Both the position numbers and the translations under genes were made by a program. The notes under the pieces were generated by a model that searched no databases, was not told the origin of the DNA, and saw only the letters and a program-made list of their open reading frames with translations. A stretch of 64,000 nt of DNA from assembly GCA_029721435.1 (NCBI GenBank), contig CM056576.1:70015876-70079875 (forward strand), in the 5' to 3' direction. This stretch comes from Gymnothorax reevesii (Eukaryota; Chordata; Actinopteri; Anguilliformes; Muraenidae). Numbering within the stretch: the stretch's first letter is position 1; each line of letters opens with the position of its first letter. This document shows, piece after piece, positions 11,201-21,277 of this stretch.

Positions 11201-12120
11201 AACATGCCTGACCACCCTGACCAGTCCAATTCACAGGGAACTTCAGGCAATCGGAATGCACCCAGTGTGCATGATAACTCATCCCTTCAAATGGCCCGAC
11301 AAAATGGCTGTTTCCGAGGTGAGCAGGCAATGGTCACTTTGCTCCCACAATGCTGTGCGATGACCCAAGCCTGGTAACGTGTGTTTTTCAACGTCATTCA
11401 AGAAAATGGCAATGGTGGCTAATAGCTAGCTAGCGCACAGAAAGCTGACAAATCTAGCTTGATGGGTTAATATAGTCGACTGGCTATCACTACTTACGCC
11501 GTTTTTTATTTTTACCCGTGGTTATTTGTCGCCTGATGAAAGCTATGCAGTTGCTTATAAAGCTACTGCAAAACCGATTAATGACCAGTGAAACAGCTCT
11601 CCCATCAACTGGCTGCGTTTGTTTACACTTGCTTAAAGTAGGGATTCAAAGAAGTACCCATGAAATTGGTCCATTATGGCAATTTCATGATAGTTTGAAG
11701 GCATTCACTCATATGACAAGAGAAAAAAATTTCATGTGACTTGAAATTCGCTTTCCAAATATTACTCCTTTTCCACTGTAACCAGTCCGCCAACAGTCTC
11801 ATTTTCCGTGACGTCACATACGGGTTTTGTACTCTGAAAACCCAGATGTCCTATAGTTATAATACAGTGAACATTGTGAAAACTCTTCTTAATTTTGTTT
11901 TTAAAGACTGACGAGTCAGAACTCTTAATAGATTTCTTCCAGAAGTTCATAGTTTTAAATCCCATGTTTATTTTTTAATTGCAGCCTTTCGACCAGCTGA
12001 TGACTGTTGACTATGTTGAACATGATCTGCGTTTGAATTTCGATTTTCTGTTTGGGTCAATTCCATGGAAAAGTTCCATTTTTCAAGAAAATGTAAAAAA
12101 AAAAATCGCAGTTATGTCAA
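11201..12120. other. Intergenic, no gene seen
   Basis: Short frames here have no recognisable motifs. No terminal repeats or tandem structure was noticed. Confidence 0.35.
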
Positions 12121-12323
12121 TTATGCCAGCTGTTTTGAAACATGTTGCAGGCATCAAATTCCAAATGAGCTAATATTTGCTAAAAATTTACCAAGTTTAC
12201 CTGTTCGAACATTAAGTAACTTGTCTTTGCAGTGTATTCAATTGAATATAGGTTGAAAAGGATTTTTGCAAATCATTGTATTCTGTTTTTATTTACGATT
12301 TACACAACGTGCCAACTTCACTG

Positions 12324-12794
12324 TGTAATGCAAATAGAATTGTATTGTATTATTGTATTGTATTATTTATATAAATAGTATTGACCTTTCTTATGTTAAG
12401 CCCAGACTGGAGCTAGGTTTGGGCATGTCTTGGGCATGTCTGGGACAAGTCCCAGAGAATAAAAAAAAGAGGTCTAAATGTGGGAGGGGTCTGCAAAAGA
12501 GTATATAAGGAGGAAAATTGAGGGAGTGGAGTAGTAGGAGAAATTGCAAGCAGAAGGATACATTTGACCAGACTGTCTTTTCATGACCTGTGAGGCTTTT
12601 TGTGGATTTTTGCCCTCGTTGGAATATTTTCCTCACCCAGGACATCACCAAGCAACCCCACCAAAGGGACTGTAAATATTTTTGTTCTTGTATTTATCAA
12701 TCTTGGTCAGTAGAGTAGATAGTAGTTTAGTTTAAAGTGTTTGGTTTTATTAAATGTGTTTAAGTTTTAAAATGGTGTCTTTCATCCCTTGCTG

Positions 12795-12850
<56 letters not shown>

Positions 12851-12869
12851 ACAAATTGGGGCCATAACA
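12324..12869 (+). repeat. 5' LTR of the Gmr1-like element
   Basis: It starts TGTAATGC and ends ATAACA, and matches the 3' LTR (17742-18219). A TATA box candidate, GTATATAAGG, lies at 12501-12510. It is longer than the 3' LTR because of a TATTG-rich expansion near 12340-12385 and an (AT)n run at 12798-12846; the 3' LTR has neither. Confidence 0.9.
12798..12846. repeat. (AT)n microsatellite inside the 5' LTR
   Basis: About 24 uninterrupted AT units. The corresponding place in the 3' LTR (about 18188-18195) has only three to four, so the expansion happened after insertion. Confidence 0.95.
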
Positions 12870-12872
12870 AAG

Positions 12873-12890
12873 TGGGGGCTCGTCCAGGAT
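12873..12890 (+). promoter_or_regulatory. Primer-binding site, tRNA-Pro type
   Basis: TGGGGGCTCGTCCAGGAT begins three bases after the 5' LTR. It differs by one base from the 18-nt primer-binding sequence complementary to the 3' end of tRNA-Pro, as used by many vertebrate retroelements. This fixes the 5' LTR end and the element's orientation. Confidence 0.85.
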
Positions 12891-12990
12891 TAGACCATTG
12901 TGTGAGTCATTTATTGAAAATGTAACATTTCAAATTGTAAAACTGTTTTTTTCTAAATTTTCCTAGATATATATTGACAGAAAGACAGCA

Positions 12991-14352
12991 ATGGATGATT
13001 TCTAGGCATCACCAACCATAGAGGTTTTGAAGTCTTTGAAAAAGACTGAACGGCGAGAAATATGCAGACATTTAGAGCTGACAGAGGTAAAACCAGCCAT
13101 GCGAAAAGCTAGACTGGCTAGAAATATAGTTCAATATTACATTGATGAAAATGTGTTTGCACCAGGAGATCTGGTTCCCAGTGGAAAATCCAAATATAGA
13201 AATGGAACTTAAATTAAAACTGCTAGAGATTGAAAGGGAGGAAAGAGAAAAACAAAGAGAATTTGAAAGGGAAGAAAAGGAAAAACAAAGACAGTTTGAG
13301 TTAGAAAAATTAGCAAGACAGAGAGATTTCGATTTACAGATATTCGATAGAGCAGAAAGGCTCCAAATGGAGCAGCTAAAAATAAAAATAGCAACTGAAA
13401 ATAAGTTTCGGGCTAGCCTGGAGGTAAAACTGGTGCATCCATTCACAGAAAAGGATGTTGACAACTATTTCCACTGTTTTGAAAAGGTAGCAAAGAGTTG
13501 CCAGTGGCTAAAGGAACACTGGCCTCTGTTGTTGCAAACTGTCCTAAAGGGTAAAGCTCAACAAGCCTGTTCGGCTTTGTCTGCAGATGATTCCTCTGAT
13601 TATGAGGTTGTCAAAAAGGTTATTTTGACAGCTTATGAGTTTGTTCCAGAGGCTTACTGACAGAAATTCAGAGGTCTGAAGAAATCTGACGATCAGACTT
13701 GTGTGGAATTTGCTAACGAGAAGCAGGTTTGCTTTGAGCGCTGGTGTACTTCTATGGAGGTCAAAGATGATTTCAACTCACTAAAAGAGATGGTGTTAGT
13801 TGAAGAATTTAAGAAATGTGTTAAGGATGATATTAAGACCTACCTTAATGAGAAGCAAGCACTGAATTTGCAATCAGCTGCCAAATTTGCAGATGAATAT
13901 GTTCTCACACATAAGTCAAAATTTCAGGCTAGCAGTAACAATAGATAGTTCCAAATTCAGAAAAAAGGTAACGGTGATACCCAAGATTCCTCACCCAAAG
14001 ACAAAGACAAATCTGGTGATGGTGCTCAGAAATCCAGTCACAGGTCAGATGAAATTGTAAAAGCTGACTATGACAAAAGGGGTCTAGTTTGCAGTTATTG
14101 CAAGAAATCTGGTCATGTTATAACTAACTGTTGGTTCCTTAAAGCTAAGAAAGAAAAAGAAAAGGATCCCAAACCAAATGCCTTTGTGAAAACAAGTTTA
14201 GAAACCCCTGTAGTAGATGACCGATCTGCTAAATTGCCTGCTCCTTGTGGGGCTAAAAAGCCTGATACTGCTGACTTTGTGAGGGAGGAATTTCTTCCAT
14301 TTGTGTCAAAGGGATTTGTGGATCTGAATGAGCTCCTGTACCCATATATATC
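12991..14352 (+). pseudogene. gag of the Gmr1-like element (capsid and zinc knuckle)
   Basis: The likely start is ATG at 12991 (MDDF), followed at once by a stop. The gag text continues as IEVLKSLKKTERREICRHLE, then after a frameshift near 13180 as a charged coiled-coil stretch (EREEREKQREFEREEKEK, 13225-13300). The capsid region (about 13430-13910) contains VDNYFHCFEKVAKSCQW, EFVPEAY and QKFRGLKK, the pattern shared with SCAN domains. A CCHC knuckle, CSYCKKSGHVITNC, lies at 14092-14133. Stops at 13658 and 13946 break the frame. Gag would form the particle in the cytoplasm; this copy cannot encode it. Confidence 0.8.
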
Positions 14353-14600
14353 CTAAGGGATACCGGAGCTTCTCAGTCACTTTTGTTGATGGACTCCTTG
14401 TAGTTACGTGATGAGAACGCTTCAGGGGATTTCATACTTGTACAAGGTATTGAAGGGAGGACTGTATCTGTACCCCTGCGCTCTATAATCTTGAAGTCAG
14501 ATTTAGTTACAGGACAGGTAAAGGTGGGACATATGTCAAGTCTACCTATCAAGGGTGTTTCTCTGTTGCAAGGTAATGACCTTGCTGGGGCAATGTAGTT
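14341..14600 (+). pseudogene. Retropepsin-like protease of the Gmr1-like element
   Basis: A frame offset by one base from gag reads ILRDTGASQSLLLMDSL. DTG is the catalytic aspartate motif of aspartic proteases (GAT at 14359-14361). It is followed by DENASGDFILVQGIEGRTVS, LRSIILKSDLVTGQVKV and PIKGVSLLQGNDLAG. A stop (TAG, about 14401) interrupts the frame. The gag-to-protease frame change could be a programmed -1 shift or a single-base change in the adjacent ATATAT tract; one copy cannot tell. Confidence 0.7.
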
Positions 14601-16205
14601 CCCCCTGTTCATCTTACTTCACAGCCGAGCACTGAAGATGGCGATGAAGACCCATCTCTGTATCTTTCCTGTGCAGTGACTCATGCTGTGGCCAAGAAGG
14701 CTAAAGAAGAAGCACATTGAATAGTCAGGACTCAGGTGGTTCGGCTCATGACTCTGTTCGGCCTACTATGGTTTCTCTGTTTGAGGACTTATCAGATACT
14801 TTTATCAGTTCTTTGTTCAGCCAGCTAGATGAGTTTGGTGATTCTGATGTGTCTGGAGACTTGTCTCTGTCCAGAAAGCAGTTGATTGAGGAGCAAACTA
14901 ATGATCCTGAAATTTGTGTACTAAAGAGGAGAGCCCTTCCTGATAAAGAAATAGATGCAGTTCCAATTGGGTATTATCTCAAGGATGGTGTGTTGATGCG
15001 GAAGTGGCGCTCTCCTGATATACCTGCCAATGCAGATTGGGCAGTGGTTTGGCAAATTGTTGTTCCGAAGGTCTACAGGAAAGAGATCTTAACAATGTCT
15101 CATAGTTTACCTTTAGGAGGTCATCTTAGTGTTAACAAGACTGTTGATAAGATCATGAAACACTTCTTCTTGGCTGGGCTTCGGAAAGACGTTTCCAACT
15201 TCTGCAAAACCTGTCACACTTGTCAGGTAGTTGGAAAACACCTGTTAGACCCACCTGTAGCTCCATTACAGCCTATCCCAGCATTTGGGGAGCCCTTCTC
15301 TAAGGTAATTGTTGATTGTGTTGGTCCATTACCCAAGACTAGATCTGGAAATCAGTACTTGTTGACAATCATGTGTGCATCTACCAGATTCCCTGAAGCT
15401 ATACCTCTACGTAACATTAAGGCAACTGCAATCTCGAAGGCTTTGATAAAGTTCTTCACGTTGTTTGGCCTTCCCAGGGAAATTCAGTCAGACCAAGGCA
15501 GCAATTTCACTTCCGGATTGTTTCAGCAGGTTGTGTATGAACTAGGTGCGAAGCAGATTCTTTCCAGTGCCTATCATCCAGAGAGTCAGGGTGCCTTAGA
15601 GCGGTTTCATTCCACTCTCAAGACAACGATGAGGACTTATTGTTATGACCATGAGAAAGACTGGGATGAAGGTGTTCATTTGCTGTTGTTTGCAGCTAGA
15701 GAGGCAGTGCAGGAGTCTACTGGATTCAGTCCGTTTGAGTTCGTGTTTGGCCATGAAGTGAGAGGACCTTTGCTATTATTGAGTGAACAATGGCAAGAGG
15801 AAGAGCCGCACATCAGTCTGTTAGACTATGTTAGCAAGTTCAGGGAAAGATTGTGACCCAGCCAAAGAGAACTTGAAATCAAGTCAGGGAAAAATGAAAA
15901 CTTGGTATGATCATAAGGCTAGAAGCCGTGAGTTTAAACCAGGAGACAAGGTTCTTGTGTTGTTTTTCTTGCAGTCCAATCCATTGCAGGCTAGATTTCA
16001 TGGTCCGTATGAAATTCTGACAAAACTCAATGATCTCAATTACATTGTGAAGACTCCAGATAAGAGAAAGTCAAAACAGTTGTGTCACATTAACATGCTG
16101 AAGCCTTATCATGACAGAAATGCTAGGGTTGCAGCTGTCACTTCAGATCCTCCTATGGCCGAGACTTGTAAAGATGAGGGGGGGGGGGGGGGGCGGGTTT
16201 CAAGA
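14600..16205 (+). pseudogene. Integrase of the Gmr1-like element, upstream of RT
   Basis: The long frame from 14717 holds the H2C2 zinc-binding module (HSLPLGGH, then CKTCHTC, about 15098-15225). The catalytic core follows, with the DDE triad visible in VDCVGPLP (about 15312), SDQGSNF (about 15490) and QGALERFH (about 15590). After a one-base frameshift near 15840 the C-terminal GPY/F module follows (GDKVLVL, FHGPYEILTKLNDLNYIVK, HINMLKPYH, 15940-16110). Integrase inserts the cDNA copy into the host chromosome. All three catalytic residues remain, but the frameshift and the damage elsewhere inactivate the copy. A G-run at about 16178-16195 separates it from the RT region. Confidence 0.85.
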
Positions 16206-17601
16206 TGATGAACCTAGAATTAAAGCTGAAGTTCTTTCATGTAAATTGTCAAATTCTGAAGTGTTGCAAAATCTTGATGTAAAACTCCAGCACTTAGAAC
16301 CCTCACAGAAAGATCAGTTTGAGAGGTTGATCAAGAAATATAAAGATCTATTTCCTGATGTTCCAAAGAGAGTTTCTATAGCCTCTCATGATGTAGATGT
16401 TGGTGATGCCAAACCAATAAAACAGCATCCGTACCGGATGAATCCTGAAAAGAGAGAGATTGCTGAGAAAGAGGTTGAGTACATGATGGAAGTACTAGAT
16501 TCTGTACGGATTATCGCAAAGTCAATGCTGTAACTAGAACTGATGTGTTTCCAATACCTAGGATTGATGATTGTATCGATAGAGTTGGGCAAGCGAAGTT
16601 TCTTACCAAGATTGATTTATTGAAGGGTTATTGGTGTGTACCTTTAACTGAGTGGGCCAAGAGCATCTCTGCTTTTGCCACACCATTTGGGTTGTACCAG
16701 TATGAGGTCCTACCCTTTGGCATGAAAAATGCCCCAGCCACGTTCCGAAGGATGATACAGTCTACAATCGCCGGATTGCCACACAAGGGTGCGTACATCG
16801 ACGACCTGATCACATGGAGTGAGTCCTGGGAAGAACATCTAAAAGATGTAGAGACGTAGTTCCAGCGCCTGACCCAGGCTAACCTGACTGTTAACCTGAA
16901 CAAGAGTGACTTTGGTTGTGCTACTGTCACCTATCTTGGCTATGTCATAGGCCAGGGTAAGGTGGCACCCATAAATGCTAAAGTCCAAGCCATCATGGAC
17001 TTTCCAGTTCCTGACAACAAAAAAAGCTTTGCGCCGCTCCCTTGGAATGATCAGGTACTACCGCAAATTCTGCAAGAACTTTGCTGAGATTGCTCTCAGT
17101 CTCACCAACCAACTGAAGAAAGGCGTAAAGTTCACTTGGGATGATGCATGCCAGAGAGCCTTCAATCGCCTGAAGTCTCTGCTGCGTCACTTCCCCGTGC
17201 TCAAATCTCCTGACTTCAACAAACAGTTCTCCATCGCGGTCGACGCTAGCGACCAAGCTTGTGGATCTGTGCTCCTACAGAGAAGTGACTCTGATGACAT
17301 TGAGCATCCTGTGGCATACTTCTTTAGGAAGTTCAATTGCCACCAAAAGAACTATTCCACAATAGAGAAGGAGCTTTTGGCTCTGGTTCTATCTTTACAA
17401 CACTTTGAGGGTTATGTTTGTACGGGGCAAAAGCCAATGATTGTGTACACTAACCACAATCCGTGAATGTTATTGAGTAAGATGAAAAACAAGAATCGGA
17501 GATTGGTAAATTGGAGTTAGATTTTACATGAGTTTGACATGGAAATTAAGCATGTAAAGGGTACTGACAATGTAATTGCTGATTGCTTATCCCGTGTTTG
17601 A
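16206..17601 (+). pseudogene. Reverse transcriptase and RNase H of the Gmr1-like element
   Basis: The region upstream of the fingers reads DVDVGDAKPIKQHPYRMN (about 16395). Then a deletion removes roughly 25 codons: the text jumps from MMEVLD to FCTDYRKVNAVTRTD near 16500 and changes frame. The palm follows: RIDDCIDRVG, KIDLLKGYWCVPL, PFGLYQYEVLPFGMKNAPAT and the catalytic YIDD (about 16794-16805). After a stop at 16857 and a frameshift near 17020 come the connection (LGMIRYYRKFCKNFAEIA) and RNase H (AVDASDQACGSVLLQ, STIEKELLALVLSLQHF). RNase H ends VYTNHNP, where the family has D in place of N, so a catalytic Asp is lost. The last block is VKGTDNVIADCLSRV before TGA at 17599. Confidence 0.85.
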
Positions 17602-17741
17602 GTATGTGTATATATCACGTTTATTAGCACATTGTGTTATATGTATATATAAATATATACAAGTGTCTACTTCACCATTTTTGTATTGAAAAGAAAAATT
17701 TTGCCTTTATGAGTAAAAATTTTTCCCTTTTGGAATGGACG
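17602..17741. other. Element-internal 3' untranslated stretch with decayed polypurine tract
   Basis: No convincing polypurine tract touches the 3' LTR. The nearest purine runs are gaaaagaaaaa at about 17690 and the short ggaatggacg just before 17742. Confidence 0.4.
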
Positions 17742-18219
17742 TGTAATGCCAATAGAAGCCACTAGATGGCAGTATTGACCTTTCTTATGTTAAGCCCAGA
17801 CTGGAGCTAGGTTTGGGCATGTCTGTTTGGGCAAGTCCCAGAGAATTAAAAAAAAGAGGTCTAAATGTGGGAGGGGTCTGCAAAAGAGTATATAAAGAGG
17901 AAAATTTAGGGAGTGGAGTAGTAGGAGAAATTGCAAGCAGAAGGATACATTTGACCAGACCTGTCACTCTTTTCATGACCTGTGAAGTTTTTTGTGGAGT
18001 TTTGCCTGTGTTGGAGTATTTTCCTCACCCAGGACATCACCAAGCAACCCCACCAAAGGGACTGTAAATATTTTTGTTCTTGTATTTGTCAATCTTGGTC
18101 AGTAGAGTAGATAGCAGTTTAGTTAAAAGTGTTTGGTTTTATTAAATGTGTTTAAGTTTTAAAATTGTGTCTGTCATCCCTTGCTGTCATATATGTAATC
18201 ACAAATTGGGGCCATAACA
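17742..18219 (+). repeat. 3' LTR of the Gmr1-like element
   Basis: 478 bp, TGTAATGCC to CATAACA, aligned with 12324-12869 from gacctttcttatgttaagcc onward. It differs from the 5' LTR by several substitutions and small indels in addition to the repeat expansions, so the insertion is not recent. Confidence 0.9.
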
Positions 18220-18238
18220 ACTGGTTTTGGGTTTTGTA

Positions 18239-18387
18239 TTTTTGCCCAACTGGATTTTGATTTTTGGAGTGTGGACTTTGTACTCTTGCCTTCTGCCCTG
18301 CGGGGGTCCACCCCCTTCATTAATAAAACAAATTCTACTACATTGCTTCATTCTCCCAACTGGTTCCTGATCACACCCTCGCATATA
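18239..18387 (+). repeat. LTR-like family A, 3' end fragment, plus orientation
   Basis: tgcccaactggattttgatt, a TTAATAAAA polyadenylation-like signal at about 18320 and the end GGTTCCTGATCACACCCTCG match the reverse complement of 40705-40850. It abuts the TA (18237-18238) that ends the Tc1 family B remnant. Confidence 0.6.
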
Positions 18388-18785
18388 TAAAATGTTAGTT
18401 TGTGTTTAACTCTAGCAAAAATAACAAACTGTTAGTATGGGTTAGTAATATAGAAAAACCAAGGCGTAGGAAGTAAACGAGATCGGAAGGAATGGTTAAA
18501 ATCTAGAAACCAATAAATCACCCGAAAGACTGGCACGCAATACTGGGGCTGTGAGCAATGACAAGACAAAAGACCAGACAGGGGGAGACAAACTGCAGAA
18601 ACAAAAACATGGACCGGAATGAAACTATGGTAAGATACAAAACATGGAAAAACTAAACTAGACAATACATGAACAAATCGAAGTAACCAAAATCACAATA
18701 CATAATCCAAGGCATGGTTAGACAATACAGAGAGCAGGCAGAACATCAAAAACATGGCAAACAGAGCAGAATCATTACATTTTTC
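18388..18785 (-). repeat. LTR-like family A, 5' part, minus orientation
   Basis: From about 18400 the sequence (aacaaactgttagtatgggt, gaagtaaacgagatcggaag, gaccagacagggggagacaa) matches 41455-41766 in the same orientation, opposite to the neighbouring fragment at 18239-18387. It ends cagaatcattaca, the inverse of the family's TGTAATGATTCTG start. The two fragments therefore sit in opposed orientation, which points to a rearrangement or two insertions. Confidence 0.6.
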
Positions 18786-19240
18786 TTCGTTACATTTTAG
18801 AGGGAAAGGATTGCTCCCATAATGCAGATGATGGTTGAACTTATTTTTCGTGTCTCTATGGTCATTACTTCATCTAAATGTAACATTCATGTAAACATGT
18901 ACAGCAAGTTGATATCAATGAATGCAAGCAATTGCTCAATTTATGCCAATAAAATAGCTTTGTCAACAGTACAAAATAAACAAGGCAACCCATTGCATTA
19001 AACAAACCATTTTATTATACATTACACTCAGAAATGGGAGAAAAATTTTTCCTTTAATGAGCAGTCTTCAAAGGAACTCATTTTATGTCCAACAAGGAGA
19101 ATAAGATGCCAGAAACAGGCCAGGAAAGACATAGAAGTTTTAAATGGGCATTTTATTCTTCCCCTGCAACAATGCAAAGAAAAGGTGATCTGGACACCTG
19201 GCCTTGAGCACTCAAACTTCACTGGATGCTCATCGCTCAA
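18786..19240. other. Intergenic, nothing recognised
   Basis: No coding motif, terminal repeat or tandem structure seen. Confidence 0.3.
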
Positions 19241-19264
19241 AACACATCTAGATACTTGTGATGT

Positions 19265-19410
19265 AGTCAAGACTGCCTTAGCCAAGATCAAGACACTACC
19301 AAGACCAAAGGGTAGCGAGTCCAAGACAAGACCAAGACCAAGACAGACCATTTTGAGACCAAAACCAGGAAATGACGAGACCGAGACCGAGACAAAAAAA
19401 AGTGTTTCAC
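19265..19410. repeat. GACCAAGACC-rich imperfect tandem repeat, hAT-end-like
   Basis: Short motifs AAGACCAAGACC and GAGACCGAGACC recur with tcaagactgccttagccaag at the left. The same vocabulary ends the segment at 26340-26456. In fish such sequence often forms the sub-terminal part of a hAT-type element whose end reads TGCTGTAGTACTCAAGACC. Confidence 0.45.
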
Positions 19411-19890
19411 TTCACTGTAAATATGGGCAGTGTTTGGGTGAAAGTAATTGTGTGTAGCAACTGCATAACAGCTATTATTGCCCTTTCAGAGGATTGAGAC
19501 TTTATAGGCAGTTAAATAATTTCCTGTTAAGGATTGGTTTGGTTACACAGTCAAAAATCCATTGTCACCATCCAGAAAACATTAAACATTTAAGATTTCC
19601 ATCCAAAACGAATAGCAGCGGCAGGCCATGAATTTTCATTTTGCCGCACAAACGTGCACAAAGCGGAAACAAATGTAATGGGTTTTTAGATTTTCATCAT
19701 ATGGGGTGCCAACCTCACAAAGCTAGAAAACAGACAGCCTATGAGGAAAGTTCCCTTGCATGAATTTTGGGATCGTCTGAAACCAGTGAATAGCCTGCCT
19801 TATTTAGCTAATTTTAATCGGCAAGACTGATATCAGCAGTAATGATGACAAACTGGGCAAACAGAAGGCAGCCACCAACAGTCGACCACC
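19411..19890. other. Intergenic, nothing recognised
   Basis: No supportable feature on either strand. Confidence 0.3.
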
Positions 19891-19892
19891 TG

Positions 19893-20030
19893 TCGTTTTT
19901 TGCTTTTTACCCCTCAGCCGTCAAGGTATTGCTATCCTTCGTGCGGTTGGGCGGGCAGGCGTCTCAAAAAACTTCGACATCGGACTGAGGGGTATTCCGT
20001 GCATTGCACGCCTATTTTGGATAAAGCCAT
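19893..20030. repeat. Dispersed repeat, copy 1 (second copy at 30700-30825)
   Basis: Both copies share tttttacccctcagcc, a GCGGGCRGGCGTCTC segment, AAAAACTTCGACAT and the long match gaggggtattccgtgcattg. No coding function is apparent. Confidence 0.6.
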
Positions 20031-21277
20031 TGAAGACACAAAAGTTCAGAACACTCAACATGACACCAGGACATTTATAAGACCCTCACTAACCCTGCAT
20101 ACATAGCTATCCTTCAAAACTTCAAAGCCATTCATTTGTCAAACAGCTCAAGCTCCCCAATACTATGACTGAGTAGCAATTGCTTCATCAAGTGAATTCA
20201 CTAGGAAATTTACACTCAACAAAAATATAAACGCAACACTTTTGTTTTTGCTCCCATTTGTCATGAGATGCACTCAAAGATCTAAAATTCATTTTAGATA
20301 CACAATATTACCATTTCTCTCAAACATTGTTCACAAATCTGTCTAAATGTGTGGTAGTGAGCACTTTTGCTTCGCTGAGACAATCCATCCCACCTCACAG
20401 GTGTGCCACATCAAGATGCTCATCAGACACCATGATTAGTGCACAGGTGTACCTTAGACTGTCCACAATAAAAGGCCACCCTGAAATGTGCAGTTTTTGC
20501 TTTATTGGGGGTCTGGGGACTCAGAACCAGTCAGTATCTGGTGTGACCACCATTTGCCTCATGCAGTGCAACACATTTTCTTCGCATAGAGTTTATCAGA
20601 TTGTCAATTGTTGTTGTGTTCCGTGGTCTGAGTGTCTGGTTAGTCAATTTTAGGTTTCTATCATTTTGGTATGTCAGTTTTTTTGTCCTTGTCTTAGTGC
20701 TTCACATTTCATTCCTCTCCTGTGTTAGTCCAGTCCATGTTTTACCCATGTACTGTCTTTGCTTTCTCCCCCGTCGCGTCATTGATTGTAGCAGTTTCTG
20801 TGTTAATTGATTGTGACACTATTTCGGGTGATTTAATGGATTCTGGGTTTCATCCTTCCTTCTGTTCTCGTTTGCTAGTTTTCCCTTGCCTTTCTATTCA
20901 TACTAACATTACTAACAGTTTGTTGTTTTCTAAAATTACTAACCAAACTAACCTTGTTAGTTTATAATACTAATCTACTAATGAGCACCCGGGATTGTAT
21001 AGCTGCACTTACTAATTGACTAATTATCTCTCAGCAGGCGCTCTGTTCTAGCTCCGCCCCTTGCTTTACTGTTCACTGGCTTTGCTAAAGTTTCCCGCAG
21101 AATCTCTGCATTCTTATAACCTGTTCTGGCTCTTTTTCTGTACACTTAGGAGTCTTTTTATCCAGTTTATTTATCCCATCTTTGGGATTGTCTTGTGATC
21201 CTTGTCTGTGTGTTAATGTTAATCTGTTTTCAAGTAATTGGTTTCCCTCATGTTCCACCCCTTGTTAATTAGATTAA

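Larger units (their letters stand above)
12324..18219 (+). mobile_element. Gmr1-like Ty3/gypsy LTR retrotransposon, nearly full length, inactive
   Basis: A 5896-bp element with 5' LTR, primer-binding site, gag, protease, integrase, reverse transcriptase/RNase H and 3' LTR in that order. It is flanked by a 4-bp target duplication, ACTG, at 12320-12323 and 18220-18223. Integrase precedes reverse transcriptase, the reverse of the usual Ty3/gypsy order and the hallmark of the Gmr1-like clade of deuterostome retrotransposons. The gag core has the look of the capsid region from which vertebrate SCAN domains are thought to derive. Stops, frameshifts, a deletion in the reverse transcriptase and a lost RNase H Asp show that it cannot move by itself. 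Confidence 0.9.
12124..18236. mobile_element. Right-end remnant of a Tc1 family B element, split by the gypsy insertion
   Basis: 12124-12323 (tgttttgaaacatgttgcag ... cgtgccaacttcactg) matches the right terminal region of the full elements at 36515-38120 and 60786-62384. The last bases of that terminal repeat, ACTGGTTTTGGGTTTTG followed by TA, are found only at 18220-18238. The 5.9-kb retrotransposon at 12324-18219 therefore inserted into this terminal repeat. The left half of the Tc1 element is missing. Confidence 0.8.

Noticed and set aside
13072..13464. Minus-strand Ser/Leu/Phe-rich frame
   Set aside because: Antisense of the Glu/Lys-rich coiled-coil part of gag; no independent evidence.
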